NCBI GenBank assembly: GCA_024305745.1
Contig: JAHRBS010000005.1
Coordinates: 124,001-188,000 of the forward strand
DNA length: 64,000 bases
Origin: Polyporus tsugae
Lineage: Eukaryota; Basidiomycota; Agaricomycetes; Polyporales; Polyporaceae
Direction of reading: 5' to 3'
Of the stretch, positions 44,298 through 56,170 are shown in pieces. The position numbers and the translations under genes were made by a program. Under the pieces are notes generated by a model. That model was not told the origin of the DNA. It saw only the letters and a program-made list of their open reading frames with translations, and did no database searches. Numbering within the stretch: the stretch's first letter is position 1; each line of letters opens with the position of its first letter.

Positions 44298-44722
44298 CCT
44301 TCCAGCCTTCCTAACCTTCTTTGCCCGTCGAGGACCGCGGTGCCCCGTAAGCCGTACCTCTGTATCACGCGCTTTGGTCTTGACAGGTCAGAGGTTCTCT
44401 GGTTAGCCGGACATGTCTCTGGACATCTCGACAGGCGCAGCGAGCCACGTTCCCAGTCTACTTCAGGGTTGTGCTCACATAGCCAGTCCAGGCCAATGAT
44501 GACATCCTCTTCTCCTATATCCATCACTACAAAGACCACCTTCTCCCTGTGGTCTCCGATTGCCATATCCAACATGGCAACCTCTGTGATTGTACCATCA
44601 TGGCTTTCCAAACCGTCGATGTTGTACAGAGGAATTGGCCTTGCCAACTTCCTCATTGTAACCCTATTCTGTTCTACGAATTGTCTATGTAGGAACTTAG
44701 TAGTAGCACCGCTATCTACCAT
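44282..44722 (-). CDS. Gypsy A copy 3 aspartic protease segment
   Basis: MVDSGATTKFL with DVIIGLDWL, identical in sense to copy 2, and ends in the same wrong frame. Confidence 0.75.
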   Translation of the reverse strand: MVDSGATTKFLHRQFVEQNRVTMRKLARPIPLYNIDGLESHDGTITEVAMLDMAIGDHREKVVFVVMDIGEEDVIIGLDWLCEHNPEVDWERGSLRLSRCPETCPANQRTSDLSRPKRVIQRYGLRGTAVLDGQRRLGRLEGCVQL

Positions 44723-44880
44723 AGCTACAATGTCCTTATGTTGCTGCTTGCCGATTAACCGTACCGGTATATGAAAGTGTTGATCATCGTGATTTACTTC
44801 ATATACAAATGATGAACCCAGTACAGAAAATCAACTATTACTACAAGAACCAGCACGCGCAGCATCCAATGCGGTTCTAA

Positions 44881-46047
44881 TCAAAAACCCTCTTTCTTAT
44901 CGACCACCGTAAGGGTAGCGATCTTCTCCTCCATTGCCTTGAGTTGGGCCTTGAGTGTTGTGAGCTCATTGGTACTGGATGAGGAAGAAGAGGCAGCCCG
45001 TTGGCCCTCGACTTTGGGCTTTGGGCAGCACCACGCGGGATGTCCTTTCTCCCCGCAGTTCCAGCACTCTCTGTTGAACTTCTTCTTGCCCAAACCAGAG
45101 GTGGCTGCCTTTTCGCCCTTCTTCTTCCATCCAAATTGCTTCGGCCGTTCCTCCTCGCGCACGGCAAGTTGCTGGTCCATCTGCAGCGCAACTTTCTAGA
45201 TCTTGGCGAGGTCCGAGATGTCGTGCGCTGTGGTCGCGAAGGTGTCCTTGATCTTGTAAGGGAGCGCCGTGCGGTACCGTTCGCACTTGTCCGCGTCACC
45301 AAACCTGGTGCGAGCAGCAATGGTGTTGAACTGACTGGTATAGTCCTTGACGGTGCCAAGCCGATGCGAAGCCTTGCAGAGTTTGGTGAGTTCTGCGACG
45401 GCTGCTTCCTCGTCGTTTGCAGCGCAGAAGTGTGCCTTGAATGACCCTTCAAAGGCCGCAAAGTCCGACCACACAACATTGCCGCTGGCCACCGTGACGA
45501 TGTATGGGCCGGCCCACTCCACAGCGCCACCGGTCAACTTGTTGAGGATTGTGATCCAGCGGATCTCGTGCGCGACACCTTGCGCCTCGAGAAGATTGTA
45601 GTAGATGCGGGCATTGGCTACAAAGCGGAGCCCTTCCTGCGCGAGTTTTCCATCGTACTTGCAAGGGGCAACTTGGGAGAGGAGTTTGGAGACATTGAAG
45701 GGGGTGGGTGTGGCCATGGTGGGAGCGGGCGACAGTGCTCGCAATGAGGGCAAAGAGGAAGAGGATGATGAGGGTGGTGAGGATGGAGGTGTCGGGGTGT
45801 TGAGAACTACGGTTTCTCATTTGGGTTCCTCCTCGACTGCAGGGTTTGAGTCCTCTTGCTCGGGTTCTGCTTCAACCTTGGGTAGTGCTGAGGTCAAAGC
45901 AATGGGGGAATTGGAGGTGCGGGATGCGAGCCGTTGTCTAACAAGCTTGGCAGTGGTCTGGAGGGTTAGTCCTCCAAGACGAGGGGACGCAGACGGAGTC
46001 CCAGTGGGGATCGGCTTGCGACTTTGGGGTTGAGAGGTTGGATGCAA
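44881..46047 (-). pseudogene. gag: Gypsy A copy 3 Gag, two in-frame stops
   Basis: Mirror of copy 2 gag: Pro/Ser-rich N-terminus, capsid, zinc knuckle CWNCGEKGHPAWCC; TGA (45817-45819) and TAG (45196-45198) at the same codons. Confidence 0.75.
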
Positions 46048-46759
46048 GGTAGGGCAGGACGCAGGACAGGATGCAGGGTTACTAGTTGCAACTGCTGCCG
46101 CTTGGCGAAGAGGCGGACATTTGGGGTCATGAAAGGCAGGTGTAGGGGGTCTGGCAATGTGTGCAAGGATAAGGGCTGGTTGGTCTTTGGTAGTGATGAG
46201 TCAAGGTGCGAGACCTTTGACTGCCTCAGGAATGGGTCTCCAAGTACGACTCCAGTGTGGACACGGTTGTGTTACACAGACAGACCACTGTTTCTTGTCC
46301 TTATCCCAGTACTCATCCTGAACTTCAAAGGGATGAAAGGTGTGCGTGAACTCTTTGCAAGCCAGGGTGAAGTGTCTCACTTTCTATCCAGAAACGATGG
46401 ACGGCTGGTGCACAATCCAACACTGTCTGCTCAGCCTCCTCAGCCTATTGCTGTGTCTTAACCTCAAGGGACACAAGCCCAGGGGTGTCCTGCCTTGGCT
46501 TTATTTTGCCACCTTTCTCTAGCCTCCCACGCTGTGAGGCGGACCACTTCTGTCAGTGCTGGGGTCTCGGATTAGGAGCTTTCCGCACACTGTACCACTG
46601 AAAGCAGCAAGCTTCGAGTTGAATCAAGACCACATCCAATGGTGTGACTAGAGCATGCACTATGCTAGGCCAACACAGAGGGTCAAGAGTGCGTACCGTA
46701 TGAGGGGAAAAGGGAAAGGGTGTGGGCACACCGGTGCTCGTGAAGTAGTTTTGACCTAA

Positions 46760-47203
46760 TGTTACGACTGGCCGTCAAGTAAGTACCAGGGAGACTTACG
46801 AGATGAGCAAGGGTGTTGACAAGTGCTTGTGCAGTGAGAGCGGAGCAAGGCTCAATGGTCAGGGCTGGAGACAAGATGTATTGAGCGAGGTAACTAACAA
46901 GTGAAATACAGCGAGGCTTGCCTGGAGACAAGAGGTCAAAACTAAGGCCTCCAGGCAGCAAAGTATAGGTCCTTATATACGTATAGAGGACAATGAGAAC
47001 CCGGGGACAATAGGTAACTATGGACATGGGTGAACAATGGAAACAGAACAATAGCGACTATGGACAATAAGGAGCTATTGTGCTAAAGAACAAAGGACAA
47101 GATACAATGCAACAGAGAACAATAAGTACAACGTAAGAAGTAGATCGTCCAGAAAAGGAAACTAAGGTGCTGGCAACAGGCGCTGAATGGAATGTTCATG
47201 ACA
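46760..47203 (-). repeat. Gypsy A complete LTR (5' LTR of copy 3)
   Basis: 444 bp, plus strand TGTTACGACTGG..GTTCATGACA. Reference full-length copy for the A family in this window. TATA-like 'cttatatacg' near 46,972 (complement). Confidence 0.85.
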
Positions 47204-47248
47204 ATCAGTGGAAACTGTCACTAAGTAGGGTGGTAATCACATTCCTTA

Positions 47249-47900
47249 GGGCCTGTTCGGCAAAGAGTCGCAGAAAAGAGTTACCAGAATTCCATCATGT
47301 GCCGTACAACAGTTTGGAAAGTGTTGGAGGGACAGAGTTTCCGTGATTTCCGGAGGTATTAGTGCCCAAAGACCAGTACGCTGGGCCAGGCTGAACCGCG
47401 TCCATGACCTTCCTTACCCTGGGTTAACATCCTCCGCATTGCTGGATATCAGTAAATCTTTATAATAGTAACTAAATTGTGGGTATTAACAGGTGAGCAG
47501 AACGTGCGCGGGGCTGGTTGTGGCAATGACAGGGCCTTGCAGTGGCAAGCAGTTGTCCGTTACAGTGATGCAGTACCGTTAACAGGCCTAGGGATGCAAG
47601 CAACGTGAATGCAAGTGCACGTGTAGCGCGCGAGGTGCGCGATCAGTGTTCCAAGTATGTTTTGTTGTATCGGGGGAGTTATCCTGTTTCCGTCTGGGTT
47701 CACTCAGGAGGACAGTGGAAACCAAGCTGCAGCGCGAAGAGAAGTAACGGGATATTAGCACCTGGAGTTATCGGATGCTTGCGGGTATCCGAACACATGA
47801 ACTCTTGGGAAATTCGCGATTTTCACGTACGACGAAATCTTGCCATATATGGGGCGAAGTACCGGTAACTCTTTTACAAAACTCTTTGCCGAACAGGCCC
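47249..47900. mobile_element. PIF/Harbinger-like MITE
   Basis: 652 bp with terminal inverted repeats of about 40 bp (outer 20 bp perfect, starting GGGCCTGTTCGG), flanked by the 3-bp duplication TTA (47246-47248 and 47901-47903). The terminus and TTA duplication are those of PIF/Harbinger superfamily elements. No transposase frame inside, so non-autonomous. Confidence 0.85.
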
Positions 47901-47903
47901 TTA

Positions 47904-48210
47904 CGTTCCCACTAATTAGAAGGGTAAGGTGGGACGACTAGGTGCGACACACGACCCTTGGCATGACCGACTTGCCGACGAGATTGGCCTCTGCACGTGA
48001 CATATTCTGACCAGTCTGACCGGTCCAGTCAGACGGCAGTCAAAACCGTCAATCCGTCAATCCGTCAGTATTTGCTGACCGGTCTGACCCTCTGTGCCAA
48101 CACTGCATACGATACGCAGCCTCGCCCGTCAGACGCACGATGTCACCGCGTCCGACTCTTACTCAGATTGTCCAACCATATTATACTCTAACAACATCGG
48201 CGCCGGTGAT
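47904..48210. repeat. Short-repeat spacer
   Basis: Clustered copies of 'gaccggtc', 'cagtctgacc' and a tandem 'aatccgtc' at about 47,998-48,090, able to form hairpins. No gene seen. Confidence 0.4.
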
Positions 48211-49818
48211 CTAAGCAGACTTTGCACTCTTGTCATCCTTCTCCCGTCCTCCCTCACTTCCCGCACCAGCCCCAGGAGCCTTCCCGCCACTTCCACCTCG
48301 CTCGTCCTCATTGCCTAAAAGGTTTTCCATCACCCTCGCCCAGGCAATGACAAGCAGCTTCCTAGGCTCATCGGTCTGCGCCTTCTCCCACACACGACCC
48401 CAAAATTCCCTCTGCGCGCCCGAGTTTACGCTCTCTTGGACCAGATCGAAGACACGGCCAGCCGGGACGAGCGGTCGAGAGAGAAAAGCTCCGATGAAAG
48501 GTAGCGGGGCCGGTTGCAAAGGGAGCGGGAGCAGCAATGATGACGATCTATGCACGGAGTGAGCGTGAAATCAGTAGCGTGCGAGACAACGGGCCATATT
48601 GAACAGGGACGTTCGCGACTACAGCCACCCGCACAGGACGAATGAAGCACAACATGTCAGCGAAAGCAAGTAAAGCACAGAGGACTCTCTGATCCGATGA
48701 GCGAGAGCACCTAAGCAGACTGAACTAAACGTGAACCACATGCTCCATCAACGGTGTGCCCCACGCGCATATGCTTCGAACACACATCCCGCAGCATTTG
48801 TACAAGAAGCGTTGTCCTTGGAACTAGAGTTGCGGCGCCAAACCTCGGCCTGGACGATGCATGCGATGGGGTGTCCGTTCTTGGAGGCACCCACTTGGTG
48901 AGAGACAACACGAGGACAACAGTCCAAGGGACTGCACATCGCAATGCCGTCTATAGGCCCACGCCCACGCCACGAGATAAAAACCGGAAACGGGTACTCA
49001 CGAGACATCGGGAAACGGAGGCAGATTGCCCAAATCTTCGAAAGGATGGAGGTCTCCCTGAGCTTGTCCGTCGCTTTGTGCCTCTTCGTACGGCGGAAGT
49101 CCCCTGGCCCACTCGTCGTTCCTCCTGTCCTTGAGCTTCTGCCATTCAGTCTGGCCTTCGAGATCCCTTCGCATGAGGTCGAGCTTCTCCTGTGCGGCCC
49201 ATCGACTGGAGGACCACCAGAGGTACCAACCCTCTTGCCAGTGCCCGATCTCCCTCTGAGTGCGTGCGTGCCCCGAGCCCAAGGTAGAGTCCGCCTCGCT
49301 CGCGTGGTCCTGTTGGTGGAGGTCGTCGTCATCGGGACCAAGGCCAAACCTGCCGTGGAGCAACATGGCGAGCCAACCATTATACCTCTGCCCCTCTGGC
49401 GGAAGAGGATGGTTTATTGGCTGGGTTTCGACCTCGTCCTTGGTCTCCACGAGCGGCTGCTTGCGGCCGGGTACATGAGTGACGGTTTGGGTGCGATGAT
49501 GGGAGAGGACGCGAGAAACTTCATGGGAGAAGACGCGGCGAAGACAGATTGTGCGACACCAAGGGTCGGTGCCGTGTATGCGGCCAGTGATGCTTTGGGA
49601 ACAGAAAGTGAAGCAACGTTCGTCCACTTGTGGGGAGTAGGGGCCTAAATCAACAGAAGCGAAAGTGAGCGTAGGGTGACGGAGGGGGAGAGTATGAGAG
49701 GCGGACCTTTGGGTGGACGGACGATCTTGAGGGACGGAAGACGATCCCACCACAGCTCGGTTCGCGGGGGCGAGTCTTGGGAGGCGTATGAGGACGACGA
49801 GCTGGAAGACGATTGCAT
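48211..49818 (-). CDS. Unknown basidiomycete protein, 363 aa
   Basis: Exons 49818-49707, 49644-49002 and 48547-48211 join in frame (start MQSSSSSSSSYASQDSPPRT). Intron 1 is 62 bp. Intron 2 would be 454 bp, unusually long here, so extra small exons may exist, or the protein may end at the TGA right after 49002. The middle has a Cys-rich stretch, CFTFCSQSITGRIHGTDPWC then RTICLRRVFSHEV, that looks conserved, a Trp-rich segment (GWYLWWSSSRWAAQEKLDL), and a helical C-terminus. No domain I can name. Confidence 0.6.
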
Positions 49819-50206
49819 GGCCGTTGCCCTCAAGAGCAAGTCCAGAGCGAGGTAGAGAGTGTGTAAGGGCGCCGACGACGGCTAAGCAGTACTGTTACTG
49901 TACCCTGGCAGTAAGTAAGCTGACAGTGACACGCCAAGACGCGTCATCCACGTGCACCGGGTGTCGGCAGATGCCGTCCAATTCGGGCTCCGTTTGAACC
50001 CCGCCAAGATAACTGCGCCAAAAAAATTGAGAGTTGGCGATTTACTTTACTGCACTGTCTGAAGAACCGCTATCGCAGCTCCCGCACAGAGAGACTCGCT
50101 CTTCTCCTTCGGCTGCGGGGAAAGTCCCCGGAGACGCAGAACTGGTCCCCGTCCCTCCTGGAAAGCTCCCGCCTCCACCACGGCGAGTCGGACGACGGAC
50201 GGCCGG
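49819..50206. other. Intergenic space
   Basis: Shared upstream region of two divergent frames. No TATA box or structure seen. Confidence 0.3.
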
Positions 50207-50649
50207 ATGCCTTGCTTGTCTCTCTTCCTCGGGCTGAGAGGCTTCTTGCGCTGGCCAGTTCTGCTGCCGGCGGTGTCCTCGGCGTATGGCGCGAAGATAC
50301 GAGCGCTGTGGCCTTGCTCGAGCGATGCCGCCGTGCACGTGTTGCTCATAGACAAAGTTATGCGGTGGTGGATCTCCCTCCGAGGGCTTCCACCAACCGA
50401 ATGGGGCTTACTCTCCGTCAGTGCACTCTTATTTTTTGCCTCTCGGACGCTCGATCGTTCGGCTTCCAGTGGTGTTCGTAGCCTAGGGTTGGGATGCTGG
50501 ATCGCGATCTGTGTTCAGGTATGTCCTCCTTCGCATTTCTCTCTTGCACATGATGCTTGCTTCTTGAATTTCTTCAGGGAGTTATATCTCTTTCCTTCGG
50601 GGAAGAGAGCGTGCTCCACAACTTGACACCCCTGATTCCTATTTCTTGA
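50207..50649 (+). CDS. Candidate small hydrophobic protein, two exons
   Basis: ATG 50207 (MPCLSLFLGLRGFLRWPVLL), exon to 50518, a good 59-bp intron (GTATGT..TTCTTCAG), exon 50578-50649, 127 aa. Two or three hydrophobic stretches (residues about 3-25, 70-85, 95-110). The same DNA is also open in another plus frame and on the minus strand, so assignment is uncertain. Not recognised. Confidence 0.3.
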
Positions 50650-51786
50650 CTTGTCCTTTCCCGTTGACACTTTGCTCATTGCTCATTGCTCATTTCATTT
50701 AGGTTCGACTTCTCCGTCGTCTATCGCATCAGACGTACGTACTACTTACTTAGAGGCCATAATTGTCGATTCGATCCATGCGATTTCCCTTCTGAGTGCC
50801 TGTGACCGTATGTCGAACGTATACAGAACCAAGCCCCTTGACGGGGGCCAATCCCGCCCGCATCTTTTTGACAATAACTCAGCGGACAGATCGCAGCTGG
50901 AGAAACCTTGACTTCTAAGTCCACTTTCGAAGTCCGTGTTCTCAGTCAATCTTCAAGGCCTCCCTCTAGTCTGTTGCCTACTTTTCGCTATCTAATGTCC
51001 GAAGGTGCGTCACAGCGAGACTTGGTCTCTAAGACACAACCATCAAGTTTTGTATGCAACCTCCTCAGTCTTTCGCTGTCCACTGTTTTGGATCAGAACC
51101 TCAGCTCGAGATTGTACAACGGTACCGCCACTGTCTTGTTCTATCGCCCGGTCCCACCTTTCTCCAGCCATCATGCTCCCCGCGCGCGGTTCCCTGTCTC
51201 GCCAGCATACCATGTGGAGGGCGAACGACGTACAATCATGTCATTGTCAGTGCACACGAACCCAAACGGGATAGTACAGAGGGAAAGAGCATCATTGATT
51301 ATCCTTATGCAAGGCAATGAGATTCACGATGAGAGCGAGTACGAGAAACGATAAGTAGTAGCAGTAGATCAATGCCAGACGTCCAAACCAGTGCTCGTCT
51401 AGTCCTTCCTCACCCCACCACTCGCCTGCCTGCTCTACCCTCATTTTCCATGCATCAACATCTAAGCACCTCCTGCCAGACGGACTCCACCGCCACCGCA
51501 AGCCCCTCAACCCTCATGTCTGATGCCTAAACGAGAAAGGGAACCGTAGAATCGAACCCTAATACGCCCGCCAAGTGTGAATCTCCGTCAGAGGTCATTA
51601 AAAGCGTGTTGTGGGCTAGAGCCGAATGTGGAGCCGTCGATATATATGTCCGAGGGTGGGGACGTGGAGAATGTGAGATCGTGAGAGGCGTGGACGGAGA
51701 AACAGAGCTCGAGAAGGTCGAATGCAGGGGAACAAGACCAAGGATACGGAAACGGAGGACAGAGGAGGGGGCACCCGTCGCTGAGC
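50650..51786. other. Intergenic, no supported gene
   Basis: Frames of 60-148 codons on both strands start at TTG/GTG or lack any family pattern. 'gctcattgctcattgctcat' at 50,677-50,697 is a short tandem repeat. The 3' UTR of ERV14 ends somewhere here. Confidence 0.3.
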
Positions 51787-52736
51787 TCACTCGCTTTCTT
51801 GAATGAGAGCCAGGATCATTCTGTTGGATACGGCGTCAGTACACCGTTGAAACGATACGTCACGGGAGTACGCTAGGACATGGCCAAGCAAGCGCGCAAC
51901 GCAAATGACGTAACAGTAGAGAGGGCGAGACACGCACCGGTAGAGGTAGTAGAAGAAACTGAGGAGGTAGAAACCTAGTTTGATGAAGCTCTCCTTCTTG
52001 TGGTTTGGCAGCGTGCGGAAGATCTCCGTCGCGTCGTACATGTGGTTCCCGCCCCGTATCCTGTCGTGTGCCGACAGCGACAAAGGTCAAGGATCAGCGG
52101 AAAGGATCATGGGAATGGAACATCGGCTTGGGGAAGGGGACAGATAGGCAAGACGCACTTGTTGATGTTGAACGCCAATAGTGGGGCGTTGAGGAGGAAA
52201 GCTATCCATTGACCAGAAACGAGGAAGAGGAGGGCGAGGAAAGCATGTGCGATGTTTTCGGGGAGCACAAACTGACATTCACAGTAGGTAAGTCGTCGAG
52301 ATCAGGGCCGAATAGAAGTAGGACGTACCTGGTTGAGCTTATTGCAGAGGTCTATTGGGTTGATGTAGTCGCACTCGAGATCAGAGAACATTATAATCTG
52401 TAGATTGAATGGAGGACGACAAGGAGGTCTACACGCGATGGACTCGGGAGAGTGACAGGAAAACGTACGAAGAAGACCATCGTGAACAGAAGGCCGGCCG
52501 CCATAAGCACCGAGAAGAGGAAGAGCCATCCTGAACGTGCCAAGAGGGAGATTGGATGCGCGAGCGGCCAGAAAGCGGGCGGGGAAGGTCCAAGAGCGAT
52601 TTCGCGTTGAGGAGTCAGAGAGAGGTATAAAAGCCGTTCGAAAGCGTGGATGGGTGGGTTGTGGATACAAGGTGAAGACTGGTCAGCCATGGGCGAACAA
52701 GGCTTGGAGAAGGAGAGACGGACCTGTACCACCCAT
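51787..52736 (-). CDS. ERV14: ER-to-Golgi cargo receptor, cornichon family (ERV14)
   Basis: Six exons (52736-52724, 52530-52469, 52397-52329, 52271-52159, 52060-51938, 51820-51787) give 137 aa, the normal size. Residues: [20 protein letters not shown] (helix 1), then the cornichon signature [38 protein letters not shown], and [20 protein letters not shown] followed by helix [17 protein letters not shown]. Family role: recruits membrane cargo into COPII vesicles at the ER. The first exon is only 13 nt, supported because splicing it gives MGGTG-WLFLF in frame. Intact. Confidence 0.93.
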
Positions 52737-53383
52737 TATGTCTGTTGAGGGAAGATGCAAGTACACACAACGAAACTGAGGAGGCTGCTACGAGACCAGG
52801 CGGCGGACAGGAGTGAATGTCGGTGGCAACGTCAGCGGGCGACTCGCACAGGCAGACGCGTGACGCTTTCCCCGTGTTTGCCTCCATCTGTCACATACTG
52901 TCACAAACAGTAACGACGCATCACCGTCACGCGCACCCACACGCTCTCAGAGTCTCAAGCCTTAGCCTAAGGTGGCAGCTGGGTGGCAGCAACAATTCCA
53001 TGCAACTTTCCGTCCCCATCTTCATCACCATGCCCAGGCCCGCTGACCTACAATTCCCGCCCGTGAAGTGGCCCGGCTGACGTGCCTGGGAATTCTTCCC
53101 CGGCGCCAGGCGCTAGAAGGAACTTGAAGTCAATCCAGTGAGTGGTTCGGACTGGTCATGGTCGGTTTCGAGCCATCGGCGAGGAGAACGGTGGACGCCA
53201 GTCGCTGCAGTCGGCCTTATAGTCATCAATTTCGGCCCCCTCCCACCAATCCCCCCGATATCTCCCTCCTCCTACACCCACACTCCGAAATTGGCAAACA
53301 GGTTCTCGGTTCTGCACCCAGGTGTGCCAACTAATGCACTCAATCGTTGTAGAACTCCTTTCTGACCAAGAGCCCGTGCAGCG
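52737..53383. promoter_or_regulatory. Divergent promoter region between ERV14 and the HET gene
   Basis: About 650 bp with pyrimidine-rich runs (53,235-53,285). No gene seen. Confidence 0.4.
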
Positions 53384-56170
53384 ATGCGACTTTTGAACAC
53401 GAAGACCGCCGTCCTCCATCAGTTCAACAACCCTACCGAGATCCTTCCGTATGCCATCCTTTCCCATGTCTGGCAACAAGAGGAGCAATCGCTCCAGCAC
53501 ATTTCCGACCCCGCCAAGCGGGATTCTGCCCACCCTTGGGCCCACATCTCCCAGAAGATCCGAGATTGCTGCACCTTCGCCGCCCGCGAGGAGTTCGAAT
53601 GGATATGGATCGACACTTGCTGCATCGACAAGACCAGCAGCTCAGAGCTGTCCGAGGCCATCAACTCCATGTACGCCTGGTACGCTGCCGCTGACGTCTG
53701 CTACGTCTGGCTACATGATGTCGACGACACACATCCCTCCGAGTCTGGTCCCACCTCTTTCTCCCAGACCACCTGGTTCACTCGAGGCTGGACGCTTCAG
53801 GAACTCTTGGCTCCTCGCTATGTCGTCTTCCTGTCAAAAAAGTGGCATACTGTTGGGACGAAGCAGACCCTCGCGCACCGCATCAGCAGGATCACAGGCA
53901 TCGACGGTGATGTCCTCTTGCAGATCGTGGATCTCCATGAGGTCGGCGTTGCGCGGCGCATGTCCTGGGCAGCTACAAGGCGCACGACGCGCGAAGAGGA
54001 CCGCGCGTATTCTCTCATGGGCATATTTGATGTCAATATGCCAACTATCTACGGCGAAGGGAGTAAAGCCTTCCTTCGTCTTCAGATCGAGATACTCAAA
54101 CAGTGTCCTGACCAAAGCATCTTTGCTTGGGGACGTCCCTCTATCGATTGCCACACGCTCATCGCCAACTTTTCCTCTGTCATGGTCACCAAAGAATTGC
54201 GAGACTCCAGTGTCCGTTCCCTCCTTGCCTCCTCTCCAGCCGATTTCGAACATTCAGGCAGTATCTCTCCTATATCTCTGGACAGCCTTAGCGAGCTCCT
54301 CGGACAACCCGATTTAGCCCCACCCGAGCACAGCACTACTGCGTACGGCATGCGCACAGCATTCCCTATTGTCGACATCCCTTCGCTCGGTCGGGATCCT
54401 GGTATATCGATAGCTATTCTCGCTTGCCAGGATCCCGAAGGAAACCTCGTTGTTCTATTCCTTAATCGACGTCGTATCCTATGGATCAGTGCTGCAGAAT
54501 ATCTCGTGCACCGGGTTGGTGCCGACCTCTATCCCAATGCCTTTCCTTTTCATCCGCCACAGTACTACCGCCTCGGGCGAATCCACCTTGGTTCCCGGGA
54601 TGATTCGTCCTTCCTAGAAAACATCGCTGTCCATCCCGTGTTCATTGAATATAACCCATTCAGTGTGAAGTCTTCGCTTCGAAAGCCGCCCTCCCACAGC
54701 CACCACTCAACCCGTGTGTCATATCGGCTGGCATAACAGCTACCCTAGATGACCACCAAACGATCGAACACGAAGATGGCATCACGGTCGAATTTACTCC
54801 TGGTGGACCCACGCACCGGACCATCATCTTCGCTCGCAATCCTCCACCTTCGCCTCCCCCGCGTTACGAAAACGGTGGACCCCAGGGCATCCGCTTGAGC
54901 ATGTCTTCACATTGCTCGTGCGGAGTCAACCCTCTGCGGCATCCCATGTCTATTTCCATCGACTTGATGGTACCAGAGCACGACACCCGTCCGGATGGTC
55001 ATGCTTCCTTCGGAAGGCATCGACGACGCAGGTCGTTGAGCACAATCCTCAAAAACGATCATCAGTTCGTTCAGATGATGCTCAACGCACCGGCTTGTCC
55101 GTCCCCCCGCGAATATGTACAGCTTCCCATTCGCCCCGGACATGTCCCTATTCCAGAACGGTCTCCGGCTCTTGAGGGCGAGGTCGAGCAGGCCTGGCAG
55201 TGTGCAAACAAGCGCACACACATACCCACCATTTCGAATCCCAACATATTATTGAGCTTCAATAGCGTGCTTGGGAACGTATCTGTCGGGTTGAAGCGGT
55301 GGGACGGCTGTCGCAAGAGCAACGCGGCATATGTCTACATTGTCGATTTAAAGATAACTAGCTCGTACCAGGTTCCGGACCCCGAGCGGCAGTCATCTCT
55401 GCCAACGTATACTCACGGCGTTGTCCCGGAAACGGGAGTAATCGTGTACCCCACCGAGGAGTCCTCTGGCCATCAAACGAGGGAAAAGGTACTTGGGCTT
55501 GCTCGATACGCCGACGACGATGATCATTCTCCGCTGGCAGGTTCGTCCCTCGTCGCATGCTACCTAAAATCCTGCTAATAAATGATGTACAGATATTCAA
55601 TTTTGGCCCTTGATAGTCGTTGAAGGTGAACAACCGTTTGAAGAAGGGACTGACGAGAGCGCGGTCCTTTCGCCCCTGTCTCCGACTTGGTCATCTTCCT
55701 CCTCCGACAAGGAGATCCCATCGCACTTCCCCCATATCCGACGATACTCGAGTCCTAACCTTGAAATATACTCTCCTGTCTTATACCATAACCCAACCTC
55801 TCCTGCAGGCTCATCTCCATCTAGCCCGGTTTCTCGTCATGGATCAATGTCACACCTGGGATACTATACACCTGAACCTCTCCCGTCCCCCTTCTTATCC
55901 CCCAATCCAAGACGCACTCCCAGGCTACCTCGTTCATCTCTCACGCTGTTTCATTCTCCCCCCATAGACATCACCATTCTCTCCCGGTCGGAATCGCCGC
56001 CCCAAACCCCTCTTATGCAAGTTTCCCCTCTTCCGGTCCCGTCAGACCTTGCTCCCGAATCTACAGATCCCCCGTCGTTACCGTACTCGCAAGCTCTGAC
56101 CCGTTCACCTCGACATCTCCACACGCCTTTGCCCGTACCTGGGTATCACCGTACGTCCATGCCGTTTTGA
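53384..56170 (+). CDS. HET-domain protein (heterokaryon incompatibility type), 885 aa
   Basis: Three exons: 53384-54662, 54740-55540, 55593-56170. HET landmarks: MRLLNTKTAV, YAILSHVW (23-30), WIWIDTCCID (about 73-82), SEAINSMYAWYAAADVCYVW (90-109), WFTRGWTLQELLAP (131-144), and REEDRAYSLMGIFDVNMPTI further on. The C-terminus is a long Ser/Pro-rich tail (SPLSPTWSSSSSDKE). Known of the family: HET domains act in allorecognition and programmed cell death in ascomycetes; in Agaricomycetes the family is large and mostly uncharacterised. Intron 1 (donor GTGTGA) is my inference to join two frames; without it the protein ends at 54736. Intron 2 has a clear CTAAT branch. Close to, but outside, the transposon nest. 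Confidence 0.88.

Larger units (their letters stand above)
40799..47203 (-). mobile_element. Ty3/gypsy family A, copy 3 (minus strand)
   Basis: 5' LTR 46760-47203 (444 bp, complete), leader, gag, protease, RT/RNase H, integrase, chromodomain, polypurine tract (41086-41100 region), and a truncated 3' LTR 40799-41085 lacking about 145 bp. Nearly identical to copy 2 from about 41,333 to 46,640, including both gag stops, the frameshift, six pol TGA codons and the YLDN RT site. Its 3' end (chromodomain onward) instead resembles copy 1. Inactive. Confidence 0.9.

Noticed and set aside
11128..47203. A Starship-type giant mobile element carrying cargo
   Set aside because: No DUF3435 tyrosine recombinase or captain gene is seen, and the region resolves into individual LTR elements with their own duplications.
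50042..50355. Minus-strand frames opposite the candidate small hydrophobic gene
   Set aside because: Two overlapping minus frames without splice or family support; the plus frame has an ATG and a good intron, though confidence is low for either.
50908..51354. A 148-codon plus-strand frame
   Set aside because: Starts at TTG, composition not protein-like, no motif or splice signals tying it to a neighbour.
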